Under the pieces are notes generated by a model. The model was given only the letters and a program-made list of their open reading frames with translations. It made no database searches and was not told where the DNA came from. DNA of 64,000 nucleotides from assembly GCF_036322805.1 (NCBI RefSeq), contig NZ_AP027272.1, positions 372,001 through 436,000 of the forward strand. Reading direction: 5' to 3'. Shown piece by piece: positions 16,318 through 25,563 of the stretch (within the stretch, counting starts at the first letter, position 1; each line of letters starts with the position of its first letter). Both the position numbers and the translations under genes were made by a program. The stretch is from Planctobacterium marinum (GTDB lineage: Bacteria > Pseudomonadota > Gammaproteobacteria > Enterobacterales > Alteromonadaceae).

Positions 16318-17223
16318 TTATAACTCCAGAGGTTTACTGTGATTGCGGGTAAGAAAAGCGTTAACCGCTGATTCCAGGTTGATTGGGAGTGGTTGCATGA
16401 ATGTTGCACCTTGATGTTTCAGGTAACTGGCAAAGTCTGCTTTGCAATCAGCCACGACAATATGATGACGTCCCTCAATGTTACGGCTACTTAGAAAGCC
16501 CGGAATAGCCGCAGGGTCGAAGGGTTTGCCATCAAAATCCACCGACCAGGAGGCAATTCTGGCAACAAAGTCTTCCGGTGCGCTGTTGTTGATGAGGCGT
16601 CCTTGCTCCATCAAAATCAGATTGTCGGCAACGCGTTCAATCTCTTCCATTTGATGTGAGCAATAGATAATGGATGCCTGATGTTCGGTGCCGATAAAGA
16701 GCAGTGATTCAAGAAAGCTTTGCTTCGCTACCACATCCAGGCCTAACGTAGGCTCATCTAAAATGAGCAAATCCGGTTGTTGTGCCAAAGCCAACGACAG
16801 ACTTAATCCGGCGCGTTCTCCTCGCGATAAACCTGTTATTTTTTGCTTAGAGTCGATATCAAAATAACTGACAGTACGATCAAATACGATTTGCTGCCAT
16901 TTGGGATAAAAGCCACGTTGTAACGCAATTACACTTTCTACTGTCATCCAATCAGGCAGGGTATGCTCTTCATTGACGTAACCGACTCGCCCGCGATCCC
17001 CAGGAGATAAGTGCTGAGAGTTTTTACCTAAGACGTGGCAACTGCCACTAGTGGGGGTATCCATACCCAGTAGCAGCCGGAATAAGGTGGACTTACCCGC
17101 GCCATTACTGCCGACTATGGCATGAATACCACCTTCGGCAACCGACAAGGTAAAGTTGTCCAATGCCTTTTTGTGTCCAAATGATCGGGTTAGAGAGTCT
17201 GTCTCTATACACGCAGAAGCCAT
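16318..17223 (-). CDS. ABC transporter ATP-binding protein
   Basis: A 301-residue ABC ATPase of the CcmA/YtrB type. It has Walker A (VGSNGAGKST), signature LSRGERAGLSLSLALA (LSRGE in place of LSGGQ), Walker B (LLILDEPTLGLD) and the switch histidine in IIYCSHQMEEIE. The C-terminal ~80 residues form a family-specific accessory region. The ATG at 17223 is chosen because GGAGA lies 5 bases upstream and it begins 1 base after the GntR stop codon; longer frames overlap the GntR gene. It energises the following permease; direction and substrate are unknown. Confidence 0.9.
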   Translation of the reverse strand: MASACIETDSLTRSFGHKKALDNFTLSVAEGGIHAIVGSNGAGKSTLFRLLLGMDTPTSGSCHVLGKNSQHLSPGDRGRVGYVNEEHTLPDWMTVESVIALQRGFYPKWQQIVFDRTVSYFDIDSKQKITGLSRGERAGLSLSLALAQQPDLLILDEPTLGLDVVAKQSFLESLLFIGTEHQASIIYCSHQMEEIERVADNLILMEQGRLINNSAPEDFVARIASWSVDFDGKPFDPAAIPGFLSSRNIEGRHHIVVADCKADFASYLKHQGATFMQPLPINLESAVNAFLTRNHSKPLEL

Positions 17224-17224
17224 A

Positions 17225-17644
17225 TCATTCTCCATTTGACGTAGCAGCGGTTTCCAGACGATGCAGGGCATCGCTAACTGCGGCTACGACTTCTTGTTTG
17301 CTGTAATCCAAATAGGCGACTTCGTTAACGAAAGTGGCCAAAGCCTGTTGCAGTTTTTGTTGTTGTTCAGCGTCACTCAACCTCTGCCTTTGTGGAGCTA
17401 TGAACAAGCCGAGTCCTTGTCGAGATTCTACAAGTCCTTGGTTGTTTAACTCGTTGTAAGCTTTGGCGACAGTATTGGCATTTACCATCAATTGCAGGGC
17501 AAGACCGCGGACGCTAGGCAGCTTTGCACCAACGGGTAACTCTCCCCGGGCAATCTGAATGCGAATTTCATCCACAATTTGCTTGAAAATGGGGCGCGGA
17601 TCACCGGTGGTTATCTGCATATTGAGGGTAATTGATTTTGACAT
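17225..17644 (-). CDS. GntR family (YtrA subfamily) transcriptional regulator
   Basis: A 139-residue regulator. The winged helix-turn-helix is seen as PIFKQIVDEIRIQIARGELPVGAKLPSVRGLALQLMVNANTVAKAYNELNNQGLVESRQGLGLFI, the usual GntR signature. Only a short ~50-residue C-terminal tail follows, as in YtrA-type repressors that control adjacent ABC transporters. No good ribosome-binding site is visible; the ATG at 17644 is the first, and an internal ATG at 17620 is possible. It is first gene of the operon and very likely represses it through the inverted repeats just upstream. Confidence 0.85.
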   Translation of the reverse strand: MSKSITLNMQITTGDPRPIFKQIVDEIRIQIARGELPVGAKLPSVRGLALQLMVNANTVAKAYNELNNQGLVESRQGLGLFIAPQRQRLSDAEQQQKLQQALATFVNEVAYLDYSKQEVVAAVSDALHRLETAATSNGE

Positions 17645-17652
17645 ACACAACT

Positions 17653-17690
17653 AAACTGTACTATCTGTAGTGGTACAGTATATACAGTTT
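17653..17690. promoter_or_regulatory. Nested inverted repeats, probable GntR operator
   Basis: AAACTGTA (17653-17660) pairs with TACAGTTT (17683-17690). Inside, ACTGTAC (17655-17661) is matched by GTACAGT (17673-17679). Three ACTGTA/TACAGT half-sites thus lie in 38 bases directly before the GntR start. YtrA-type regulators bind such dyads, and the minus-strand TATACTGT within it could be the -10. Confidence 0.55.
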
Positions 17691-17767
17691 TGTGAGTTTG
17701 CAACAAAGAATCTCTGAAATGGTTTTCAGTAGATTGTAAACTTTTGTTTTAATAGGAATTTATGTGC

Positions 17768-19168
17768 TTATTGGGCTCTGATACAGTGCTTGCCCGCAGA
17801 TTTAGCTTGGTACATAGCGTTATCTGCGCGCTCCAGCCACAGATCAATGCTGTCATCGGCACTCACTTCACTGAGGCCGATGCTGCAACTCACCATGGCA
17901 TTTTGGGCAAATTGCGCCTGATCCAGCTCTTTTTGTAAACGCAGTGCAAAGCGTTCAGCTTCGCTGGATAACGCACCAGGGCAGAGCACTACAAATTCAT
18001 CGCCGCCCCAGCGACCTATGATGTCTGTTTCCCGCGCACAGCGTTTGAGTAAGGCGGCGAATTGCTCAAGTACGGCATCACCGACATTGTGGCCGTAATA
18101 ATCATTGAGGTGCTTGAAGTCATCAATATCAATGAACACCAGTGAGCACTCATTGATACCGCGTTTTTTGCGTTTGATATGCTCCTCTGCTTCAGCGGTG
18201 ATCTGGACCCGATTGTACAGGTCTGTAAGAGGGTCGTGGGTGGAAAGATAATGCAGACGGTCATTTTTCTTTTTCAATGCCGACTGCAAACTCTCAAGTG
18301 CTCGGTTCTTCTCTTCAATTCGGTTGCGATAGCGCACGGTTATAGCGTGGCGGATCAATAAAAAGATGAGTAGTACTAATATCGGTCCGGCGATTTTGGC
18401 GGTTAACCAAACATCCACTTCTTTGATAATTTTGACATTGTTCCAACGTCGATAAATATCATTGTGCTGCTGGGCGCTTATCTGGTCAATGGCCTGATCA
18501 ATTGCGGGTACAAGGTGACTATACTCTTTGATGACACCCACTCTGAGTTCATCGTCTAGTCCAATCCAACCGGTAATACGCAACTCGCTTAAGCCATTTT
18601 TTTGAATATGTTCCATGATGGTGTGCATTGAGCCTACCATCACATCAATATCGCCTGCGGCCAAAAGTCTTATCCCCGCTTGTTCTGTGGGTACTTCATA
18701 AATAGGTACGTCGGGATAGTATTTATTGATGTGTTCGTGCTGTCGGTAACCTTTAACCACACCCACTTTTTCGGTTTTTATCATGGCGAGGTTGGGAATA
18801 GGTGTGCCTTCGCTATGGGTGATAATGACATTCGGCGCTTTAAAGATTACCTGGCTGAAATCCAAAAAAGTAGAACGCTGCACCGTCTGATTGAGAAAAG
18901 GAGTAACGTGGCAGTTTCCATTTTGCAGCTGTTGCAACGATTCCACCCATGATTGCGTTGTGATCAGGTTAAATTCCAATCCTGAATATTGGGAGATTAA
19001 ATCCAGATAGTCTCTGGACATGCCCACATGGCGATTATCCTGCAACCCTTCATAGGGTAACCAATTCGTGTCTACACAATAATTGAGTGCCTGCGTTGAT
19101 TGTGCCTGCGATGTCGATGTGAAAAGCCACGTAAGCACGGCAATAATCAAGCTGAATTTCCTGTCCAA
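17768..19168 (-). CDS. Diguanylate cyclase with periplasmic solute-binding (SBP_bac_3) sensor
   Basis: A 466-residue inner-membrane enzyme predicted to make c-di-GMP. The signal/anchor is MDRKFSLIIAVLTWLFTSTSQAQ. A periplasmic type-3 solute-binding domain (about 25-240) contains GVVKGYRQHEHINKYYP and LLAAGDIDVMVGSMHTIME, followed by one transmembrane segment (AKIAGPILVLLIFLLIRHAI). A coiled-coil linker leads to a GGDEF domain starting THDPLTDLYNR, with an intact GRWGGDEF active site. An RETD inhibitory-site motif lies five residues upstream, and SIGLSEVSADDS near the end. It is likely activated by an amino-acid-like ligand. The gene is monocistronic. Confidence 0.92.
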   Translation of the reverse strand: MDRKFSLIIAVLTWLFTSTSQAQSTQALNYCVDTNWLPYEGLQDNRHVGMSRDYLDLISQYSGLEFNLITTQSWVESLQQLQNGNCHVTPFLNQTVQRSTFLDFSQVIFKAPNVIITHSEGTPIPNLAMIKTEKVGVVKGYRQHEHINKYYPDVPIYEVPTEQAGIRLLAAGDIDVMVGSMHTIMEHIQKNGLSELRITGWIGLDDELRVGVIKEYSHLVPAIDQAIDQISAQQHNDIYRRWNNVKIIKEVDVWLTAKIAGPILVLLIFLLIRHAITVRYRNRIEEKNRALESLQSALKKKNDRLHYLSTHDPLTDLYNRVQITAEAEEHIKRKKRGINECSLVFIDIDDFKHLNDYYGHNVGDAVLEQFAALLKRCARETDIIGRWGGDEFVVLCPGALSSEAERFALRLQKELDQAQFAQNAMVSCSIGLSEVSADDSIDLWLERADNAMYQAKSAGKHCIRAQ

Positions 19169-19356
19169 TGGTGAGCTCTAGGTTTTCCCGTTTGTAGTTG
19201 AGTATAGCTTATTTTTTGAGCTGGCAAGTTGGATTCAATACATTCAACAGTCTCAGTTGTACCGGGTAATTCAATCATGCTTAGATTTCCTGTTACTAAA
19301 TCCCAAAAATTCTTATTAATAGTGTGACCATGAACAAAATGTAATCAAATAAAGCG

Positions 19357-19386
19357 TTGACATTTTCTCATTTTGCGCCAGAATAA
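19357..19386 (+). promoter_or_regulatory. Promoter of the TetR-RND operon
   Basis: A perfect -35 TTGACA (19357-19362), a 17-18 base gap and a weak -10 (AGAATA/GAATAA, 19380-19386) at the left edge of the inverted repeat. The operator would therefore block the -10 and start site, as usual for TetR autorepression. Confidence 0.45.
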
Positions 19387-19419
19387 CCGCATTCGAATGG
19401 TGTTCGAATGCGGTTATTC
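19381..19419. promoter_or_regulatory. Perfect 17-bp inverted repeat, probable TetR operator
   Basis: GAATAACCGCATTCGAA and TTCGAATGCGGTTATTC are perfect reverse complements separated by TGGTG. Each arm also contains the self-palindrome ATTCGAAT. It lies 54-92 bases before the TetR start and no T-run follows, so an operator is more likely than a terminator. Confidence 0.6.
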
Positions 19420-19472
19420 ATTATGCAAATAGGCCAAAACGAATATCTCATTATTGTTTATAGGGTATTTTT

Positions 19473-20198
19473 ATGGCTCCAGCTCCTAAATTTAGTGTCG
19501 CCACACAACAGGAAATGATCCTCAATGCGGCGGTACAAAGTATTTCTGAAACCTCGGTAACAGACTTCACGATGGCCAGTGTGGCAAGACTGGCCAAACT
19601 GTCCATGGGCAGTATTTACAAGTTTGTACAAAGTAAAGAAGACATCGTCCTGGCTTTGGCGCACCAGTCTTTTACCCACCTGTCCGCCACTTTTCAGAAA
19701 GTGTTGGCGTTGCCGTTAAGTGCGCCAGAAAAGCTGGTGGCGGTTTGTCTGATATCTCCGGCCAAAACACAGCTGTTTGAGTTTGAACACGATTTGCAAT
19801 CCTACGCCACCAATGAAGCGGTGATACGCCGTGCGTCGCCTATGTGGACCAACAAAATGATTGAGGCCTGTGGTCACTGCGAATCTATTTTTAAACTGAC
19901 TTTAGCCAATGACATTAAAGCCGGGGAGCTGGAGCAGGTGCCGAACCTGAATGAAGTTATCGAAGAGATTGTGATTTCAGGCTGGGCAATGACCGTAGGT
20001 TACGAAGAAGTGCGCCGGGTGAAGCAGACGAGCGAGGTGATTGACGGTACTGATTCACTGCAAGAGCCACTGGCATTAAACGACCCTATGGTGCGCAGTA
20101 TGGTGCGATTGCTGAATACCTATCCGTGGCGCAAGCCGCTTACACAGCAGTCTCTGCAGCTGATTGAACAACAATTGATTTCGCTAGATTTACGTTGA
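19473..20198 (+). CDS. TetR/AcrR family regulator of RND efflux operon
   Basis: A 241-residue regulator. The N-terminal helix-turn-helix is recognised in MILNAAVQSISETSVTDFTMASVARLAKLSMGSIYKFVQSKEDIVLAL, with the usual G-x-(I/L)-Y-x-(H/F)-F-x-x-K-x-x-(I/L) pattern. The longer C-terminal region (~170 residues) is the ligand-binding helical domain. Its 241 residues exceed the usual ~200. It leads an operon with an adaptor and permease and probably represses it at the inverted repeat upstream. Its stop codon lies 11 bases before the adaptor ATG. Confidence 0.9.
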   Translation: MAPAPKFSVATQQEMILNAAVQSISETSVTDFTMASVARLAKLSMGSIYKFVQSKEDIVLALAHQSFTHLSATFQKVLALPLSAPEKLVAVCLISPAKTQLFEFEHDLQSYATNEAVIRRASPMWTNKMIEACGHCESIFKLTLANDIKAGELEQVPNLNEVIEEIVISGWAMTVGYEEVRRVKQTSEVIDGTDSLQEPLALNDPMVRSMVRLLNTYPWRKPLTQQSLQLIEQQLISLDLR

Positions 20199-20209
20199 GG
20201 ATGACGACT

Positions 20210-21313
20210 ATGAAAATTAAAGCATGGATATTGAGTATTGGCCTGGTGAGCAGTGTTATTGCCGGCCTTGGGTTTGTGAAATATTCGCAGGTGATGGCTG
20301 CGATTGCATTTGGCGAGTCTTTCCCTGAGCCTTCAGCCAGTGTGCAAAGTACCATAGTACAAGTGAGTCAGTATCGGCCAATAAGTAAAGTGGTGGGGCA
20401 GTTACAGTCGCCAAAGCATCTGGTGGTGAGTAATGAATATGCCGGTCCCATTACCTATGTGGGATTTGCACCGGGTGATTATGTGCAAGCAGGTGAGGTG
20501 TTAATTGAGCAAGATGTGGCATTAGAGAAGGCAGAACTGTCTGCGGCACAATCGCGCCTGAGATTAGCGCAAGTGACATTATCTCGTCGGGTGAGTTTGT
20601 TAAAGCAGAACCGTGCCAGCCAAGGGGAAGTGGATGAGGCGGAAGCGAATGTCGCTGTTGCCCAGGCAGAAGTGAGTCGTTTAGCCACTATCATAAGCCG
20701 CAAAACTATTACCGCCCCTTTTGCCGGGCAAGTGGGCCTGGAGCAATATCAAACCGGACAATTATTAGCGGCCAATACTTCATTGACCACGCTGGTGGGG
20801 CAGGGAGATAAAATCTGGGTGGATTTTTCTATTCCGCAAACTCAAATCCAGATTGCCACTGGCGACACTGTGATGATTCATTCCGCTGTGGCTAACAGTC
20901 AGCCAATTTCCGCAAAAGTCATGGCGCGAGAGGCGTCGGTGAATGCCAATTCCAGACAATTGCGCTATCGCGCCGAATTGGACAACACCAGCAATACCTT
21001 GAGTCACAATCAGATGGTCACGGTGCACGTGCCTGGCCCGGCTAAGCAAGTGGTGTTGGTGCCTGTCAGTGCCATTACCCGCAATCACTTCGGCGAGTTT
21101 GTTTATCAACTGCAAAAAGATGCGCAACAAAACTGGCGCGCCAAGCCGATAAAGGTAGAGTTGGGACCGCGTCAGGGAGAGCAACAAATCGTATTGTCTG
21201 GCTTAACCGGCGGTGAGTTCATTGCTGCTCAAGGGGCATTCAAGTTATCCGAAGGTTTATTGGTGTATACCGAGCAAGCCAATAGCAGCACTGTAACAGC
21301 AGGGAGCCTGTAA
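20210..21313 (+). CDS. RND efflux periplasmic adaptor (membrane fusion protein)
   Basis: A 367-residue adaptor. An N-terminal membrane/signal segment (MKIKAWILSIGLVSSVIAGLGFVKY) is followed by a barrel-sandwich lipoyl half (YAGPITYVGFAPGDYVQAGEVLIEQD). A short alpha-helical hairpin (KAELSAAQSRLRLAQVTLSRR ... EVDEAEANVAVAQAEVSRL) comes next, then the second lipoyl half (RKTITAPFAGQVGLEQYQTGQLL) and beta-barrel and membrane-proximal domains. The ATG at 20210 has GAGG 9 bases upstream; an ATG at 20201 is possible. It overlaps the permease start by one base (TAATG), indicating coupling. It links the permease to an outer-membrane channel encoded elsewhere. Confidence 0.92.
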   Translation: MKIKAWILSIGLVSSVIAGLGFVKYSQVMAAIAFGESFPEPSASVQSTIVQVSQYRPISKVVGQLQSPKHLVVSNEYAGPITYVGFAPGDYVQAGEVLIEQDVALEKAELSAAQSRLRLAQVTLSRRVSLLKQNRASQGEVDEAEANVAVAQAEVSRLATIISRKTITAPFAGQVGLEQYQTGQLLAANTSLTTLVGQGDKIWVDFSIPQTQIQIATGDTVMIHSAVANSQPISAKVMAREASVNANSRQLRYRAELDNTSNTLSHNQMVTVHVPGPAKQVVLVPVSAITRNHFGEFVYQLQKDAQQNWRAKPIKVELGPRQGEQQIVLSGLTGGEFIAAQGAFKLSEGLLVYTEQANSSTVTAGSL

Positions 21314-24300
21314 TGAGCACCTTGCATGAGAACAAACCCTCTTGGGTGGATATCTTTGTCAGTCGTCCTGCCCTTGCCATTGTTATCTCGGTATTAATCA
21401 TTTTGGCTGGGTTGAACGCGGCACAGAAAATCTCAGTGCAGCAATTTCCTCAAATCAAAAGCGCTTCATTAGTGATTGATACCGTTTATACCGGGGCATC
21501 GGCGGATGTGGTAAAAGGCTATGTGACTGAGCCCATTGAGCGGGTCACCTCCACCATTCCCGGCGTGGATTACGTGGATTCGGTTACCACTGCGGGATTG
21601 AGCAAGGTAACGGCCTGGTTGGAGTTAAATCACGACACCACAGACGCGTTGGCAGAACTGACTACTAAACTAAATCAAATTAAATTTGAATTGCCGGTAG
21701 GTGTTGAAGACCCCTTTATTCAGATAGTACGCGCCGACAGTCCTTATGCGGTATTTTACCTGGATGTGGCATCACAAAGCTTGCCCCGTAGTGAAGTCAG
21801 TGATTATCTGGTGCGCAATATCGTGCCAGCGCTTAACGATATTAAAGGGGTGCAAAAAGTTACGTTGGAAGGTGGCCGAGACCCAGCCATGCGTATCTGG
21901 TTAGATCCCGATAAGCTGGCCATGTATGACCTCAGTGCCGCCGATGTATTCGCTGCGCTGCAAGCCAATAACACCATTGCCACCCTGGGCTACAGTGAAA
22001 ACAATCGTCAGCGCATTGATTTGTTGGCCAACACCAGTCTGAAAAGCATCAGTGATTTTGAGCAGCTGATCATTCGTGATGTAGCTGGCAGCCAGCTGCG
22101 TCTGGGCACCATTGCTGAGATTGAAGTTGGCGAAGCACAAGGCATGGTAACCGCTCGTCTGGATGATAAAAACACCGTGTTCCTGGCGATTTGGGCATTA
22201 CCGGGCGCCAATGAAATTGATATCGGTGACGGCTTGTACAAGAAGCTGGATGAGCTGAATCCATTGCTTCCTGCGGGAATGCAAATCGATATCGGCTACG
22301 ACGGTACCTTGTATATGCGCGACTCGATTAAGGAGATCTTCACCACGTTGGCAGAGACTGTCTTGCTGGTGGGCCTGGTGGTCCTGGTAATGATGGGGTC
22401 GTTCCGCACGGCACTGGTACCTCTGGTGACCATTCCCATTTCTATTTTAGGGGCGATAGCGGTTATTTCGCTATTGGGCTTTTCCCTGAATCTGCTGACA
22501 ATCCTGGCCATTGTATTATCGGTGGGCTTGGTGGTGGATGATGCCATTGTGGTGGTGGAAAACGTCGCCCGCCATATGCGCGAAGGTAAGTCCCGCCTCT
22601 ATGCTGCGCTCATTAGCTCGCGTCAGCTGTTGATGCCGATTATCGCTATGACACTAACACTGGCGGCGGTGTATGCGCCCATTGGTTTTCTCACCGGGTT
22701 AACCGGGTTCTTATTTCGAGAGTTTGCCTTTACCCTGGCGATTGCCGTACTGATATCAGGTGTGGTAGCAATCACTCTGTCACCGATTATGAGTGCTTGG
22801 GTAAACCCTGAAGGCGGTAAAGAGGGGCCATTTACTCGACGGGTTAATCAGCAATTTGATCGCCTGCAAGACTTCTACAGCCGCTTATTGGAGCGTCTCT
22901 TCCAGTATCGCGCTCAGGTGTTTTTTGTGGCGATTGTGTTTTCCCTGTTGTCGGTGCCTTTTTATCTGTTATCACAGAAAGAGCTGGCCCCCATCGAAGA
23001 TCAAAGCTCTATTCAGGTGGTAGTAGAAGCGCCACCTGAATCCTCACAGCAGTATACTGCACAGCAAATGAACCAGACAGCCGAGGTGATGAATGCCACC
23101 GAAGGCGGTAAGTTTACCTGGCAAATCGTCACTGCCGCAGCCGGTTTCGGTGGTGTTGAACTGCAACCCTTCGAAGAACGCGAACACGCCGTGCACGACC
23201 TGTTGTTTGATTTATATGGTCGTTTGGGCAGTGTTTCGGGCTTAAGCTTGTTCCCAATTTTACCCGCAGCCTTACCCACGGCGGGACAGTTTGATGTAGA
23301 GCTGGTGGTGCGTGCCGGTGATGATCCTCGCACCATGAAGCGCTATGCTGATGAAATTCTCGCTCAAGCCGAGGCCAGTGGAAATTTCATGTTCGTCAAC
23401 ACCGACCTGAAAATCGATTTGCCGCAGGCGGAGCTGGAATTAAACAAGGAACTGATTGCCGATCTGGGTCTGACACTTCAGTCAGTGAACGAGCAGTTGG
23501 CGATTTTGATGTCTAATAACTTTGCGAATTACTTCAACAAAGAAGGCAAAGCTTACCGGGTGATCCCCATTGTGGGCGAGGTCGACCGTTTCAATCCAGA
23601 GAACGTGCTATCCATGAAGGTGCGCAACGATGCTGGCGACCTGATCCCGGTATCGGCATTTGCTGAGTTGCGTACCTTTACCAGTCCTCGGGTACTTGGC
23701 TCTTTTAATCAGCAAAATAGCTTCCGTATCCTGGCTGGGGTATTGCCGCATATCACCAAAGAACAAGGCTTGGTCACGGTAGAAAATATTGCAGCTAACG
23801 TTTTGCCCGCCAGCTACTCAGTGGATTATGCGGGGGAATCCCGACAGCTGCGCAAAGAAGGCAATACCATGGTAGGTGTTTTACTGGTGTCTATTATCGT
23901 TGTGTACTTCCTGCTCACTATTCAATTCAATAGCTTCCGCGACCCTCTGGTAGTGATTTTGGGCTGTGCGCCTTTGGCTCTGGCGGGGGCTTTGATGTTG
24001 CCCTTTATCTCTCTGACCACCATTAATATTTATAGTCAAATTGGGTTGATCACCTTGATTGGGCTTATCGCGAAAAATGGCATCTTGATAGTAGAATTTG
24101 CCAAGCATTTGCAGCTGGAGGGAAAAACCAAGCTGGAAGCCATTAAAGGCAGCGCAGCAAACCGCTTGCGTCCTATCTTAATGACAACTGCGGCCACTGT
24201 GCTGGGACATTTCCCACTAGTACTGGTTACAGGAGCAGGCGCTGAAGCACGCAACAGCATAGGTGTTATTTTGGTGGTGGGTATGGTTATCGGTACTTTT

Positions 24301-24414
24301 TTTACTCTAATCCTATTGCCATTGCTTTATCAGGTTCTGGCCAAAGAACACAAACCACACAACATTGAACAGTGGCAGGAACAGTCCGCTGTGGATATCA
24401 AGCAGGCGGCTTGA
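21313..24414 (+). CDS. RND multidrug efflux permease (HAE1-like)
   Basis: A 1033-residue inner-membrane proton-driven exporter. It has the usual N-terminal segment (IFVSRPALAIVISVLIILAGLNA), two large periplasmic loops and 12 transmembrane helices. The TM4 proton-relay aspartates are in LSVGLVVDDAIVVVEN, and the second half has the LTLIGLIAKNGILIVEF motif. Length and motifs are complete. It translates from a start overlapping the adaptor stop. No tolC-type gene is present in the window, so an outer-membrane partner must be shared. It is followed by a strong terminator. Confidence 0.93.
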   Translation: MSTLHENKPSWVDIFVSRPALAIVISVLIILAGLNAAQKISVQQFPQIKSASLVIDTVYTGASADVVKGYVTEPIERVTSTIPGVDYVDSVTTAGLSKVTAWLELNHDTTDALAELTTKLNQIKFELPVGVEDPFIQIVRADSPYAVFYLDVASQSLPRSEVSDYLVRNIVPALNDIKGVQKVTLEGGRDPAMRIWLDPDKLAMYDLSAADVFAALQANNTIATLGYSENNRQRIDLLANTSLKSISDFEQLIIRDVAGSQLRLGTIAEIEVGEAQGMVTARLDDKNTVFLAIWALPGANEIDIGDGLYKKLDELNPLLPAGMQIDIGYDGTLYMRDSIKEIFTTLAETVLLVGLVVLVMMGSFRTALVPLVTIPISILGAIAVISLLGFSLNLLTILAIVLSVGLVVDDAIVVVENVARHMREGKSRLYAALISSRQLLMPIIAMTLTLAAVYAPIGFLTGLTGFLFREFAFTLAIAVLISGVVAITLSPIMSAWVNPEGGKEGPFTRRVNQQFDRLQDFYSRLLERLFQYRAQVFFVAIVFSLLSVPFYLLSQKELAPIEDQSSIQVVVEAPPESSQQYTAQQMNQTAEVMNATEGGKFTWQIVTAAAGFGGVELQPFEEREHAVHDLLFDLYGRLGSVSGLSLFPILPAALPTAGQFDVELVVRAGDDPRTMKRYADEILAQAEASGNFMFVNTDLKIDLPQAELELNKELIADLGLTLQSVNEQLAILMSNNFANYFNKEGKAYRVIPIVGEVDRFNPENVLSMKVRNDAGDLIPVSAFAELRTFTSPRVLGSFNQQNSFRILAGVLPHITKEQGLVTVENIAANVLPASYSVDYAGESRQLRKEGNTMVGVLLVSIIVVYFLLTIQFNSFRDPLVVILGCAPLALAGALMLPFISLTTINIYSQIGLITLIGLIAKNGILIVEFAKHLQLEGKTKLEAIKGSAANRLRPILMTTAATVLGHFPLVLVTGAGAEARNSIGVILVVGMVIGTFFTLILLPLLYQVLAKEHKPHNIEQWQEQSAVDIKQAA

Positions 24415-24438
24415 TTAAGAGCACCTCAAACTATCAAG

Positions 24439-24463
24439 CGGGGGCATTAGCCCCCGTTTTTTT
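24439..24463 (+). terminator. Intrinsic terminator of the RND operon
   Basis: CGGGGGC-ATTA-GCCCCCG followed by seven T residues, 24 bases past the permease stop. This is the clearest rho-independent terminator in the window. Confidence 0.9.
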
Positions 24464-24595
24464 ATATCTGTTTTGGGGGAACTTTAAAACAAGACAGAGC
24501 ATCAGTGACAAATCAGCAGAATGTCAGGCGTAATTCAGGATTTTAAGATTGGGTTTGTCCACAATGCGTGGCAAATCAATCAAGGATCTTAAATC

Positions 24596-25465
24596 ATGAA
24601 ACGCCTGTTTTTTTTATTATCGTGTTTGTTATTGCCAGCCACTTGCTTGCATGCAGAAAACGTTGAATCACTGAATCTTGAAGACGACAAGTACCCCGGT
24701 TATTCAATGCCCCGAACGCAGGTTATCCCGCTTAGAGATACCTCGAATGCGAAGCAATACGAGTTGTATATCAAATTACCTGAAAACTATCAGGAAGATT
24801 CAGATATGACTTATCCGGTGATTTATTTTACAGATGCTGTCTGGCACATCGAGGTTTTGTCGGCTGCTCATGAGTATTTATTGCCAGAGTCGATATTGGT
24901 GGGCATTTCCTGGCAACAAGATTCCGATGCTGAATTGGTTGCGCAATACGGCGCACATGCCAGCCGTTTCAGTGATTATTCCCATTGGGACAAAGCCAAT
25001 CCCAATCACCCTAAACTCAAGTTTGGTGGTGCTGAAAAGCATTTAGCATTTATACGCAAAGACGTGCTGCCTTTTGTGCAAAAGCACTATCGAACCCAAC
25101 CTGATAAGCGCAGTTATTTTGGTTATTCGTTGGGAGGCGGATTTGGCGCGTATATTCTGCTAAATCAACCAGATACTTTTCAAAATTATATTTTGGGAAG
25201 TCCCTCTGTGAAGCTTTTTACCGAGGGTGATCCGAAGCGCTTCAATCGTGCAGAGCTTAAGCAAACTAATATATTTATCGCCCACGGTGACCTAGAAGAA
25301 AACAGAGCAGAAGACATTAAGGCCTTTATCGCAAAGTTTGAGCAATCTGCTCAGCAACCGATCCAGCTGCGTTATAAGGTTATCAGCGGTGATCATTCCA
25401 CTGCATTCCCTGAAACAGCGATAGAGAGTATTCGTTGGCTAAAAGAGCGCTTTGGCGCGGACTAG
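24596..25465 (+). CDS. Secreted esterase of the esterase D/IroE-like alpha/beta hydrolase family
   Basis: A 289-residue exported hydrolase. The signal peptide is MKRLFFLLSCLLLPATCLHA. The chain follows the putative-esterase family (PF00756-like) plan: YELYIKLPENYQEDSDMTYPVIYFTDAVWH at the start, a nucleophile elbow GYSLGGGFGAYILL, an acid region (IFIAHGDLEENRAED) and a final histidine in VISGDHSTAFPE. Such enzymes cleave siderophore esters or S-formyl/acyl esters; the substrate here is unknown. The start has AAGGA 9 bases upstream. It is separate from the RND operon, beyond its terminator. Confidence 0.85.
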   Translation: MKRLFFLLSCLLLPATCLHAENVESLNLEDDKYPGYSMPRTQVIPLRDTSNAKQYELYIKLPENYQEDSDMTYPVIYFTDAVWHIEVLSAAHEYLLPESILVGISWQQDSDAELVAQYGAHASRFSDYSHWDKANPNHPKLKFGGAEKHLAFIRKDVLPFVQKHYRTQPDKRSYFGYSLGGGFGAYILLNQPDTFQNYILGSPSVKLFTEGDPKRFNRAELKQTNIFIAHGDLEENRAEDIKAFIAKFEQSAQQPIQLRYKVISGDHSTAFPETAIESIRWLKERFGAD

Positions 25466-25563
25466 TTAGAGAGCAGGCCATTTTTTAACAGGTGGTTACA
25501 CTTGCCGGATGCTCTTGCGTGAAAGGTTATGTTAAAAAGAGTAATTAAATACACGGACAGGGA

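Larger units (their letters stand above)
19169..19472. other. Intergenic region between the cyclase and the TetR-RND operon
   Basis: A 304-base divergent region. It holds the upstream region of the cyclase on the minus strand (no clear promoter seen) and, on the plus strand, TTGACA at 19357-19362 plus a long perfect inverted repeat at 19381-19419. No small ORF with a ribosome-binding site was found. Confidence 0.5.

Noticed and set aside
19381..19419. Inverted repeat as a terminator of an upstream transcript
   Set aside because: No gene on the plus strand ends upstream and no T-run follows. Its place at a TTGACA promoter favours an operator.
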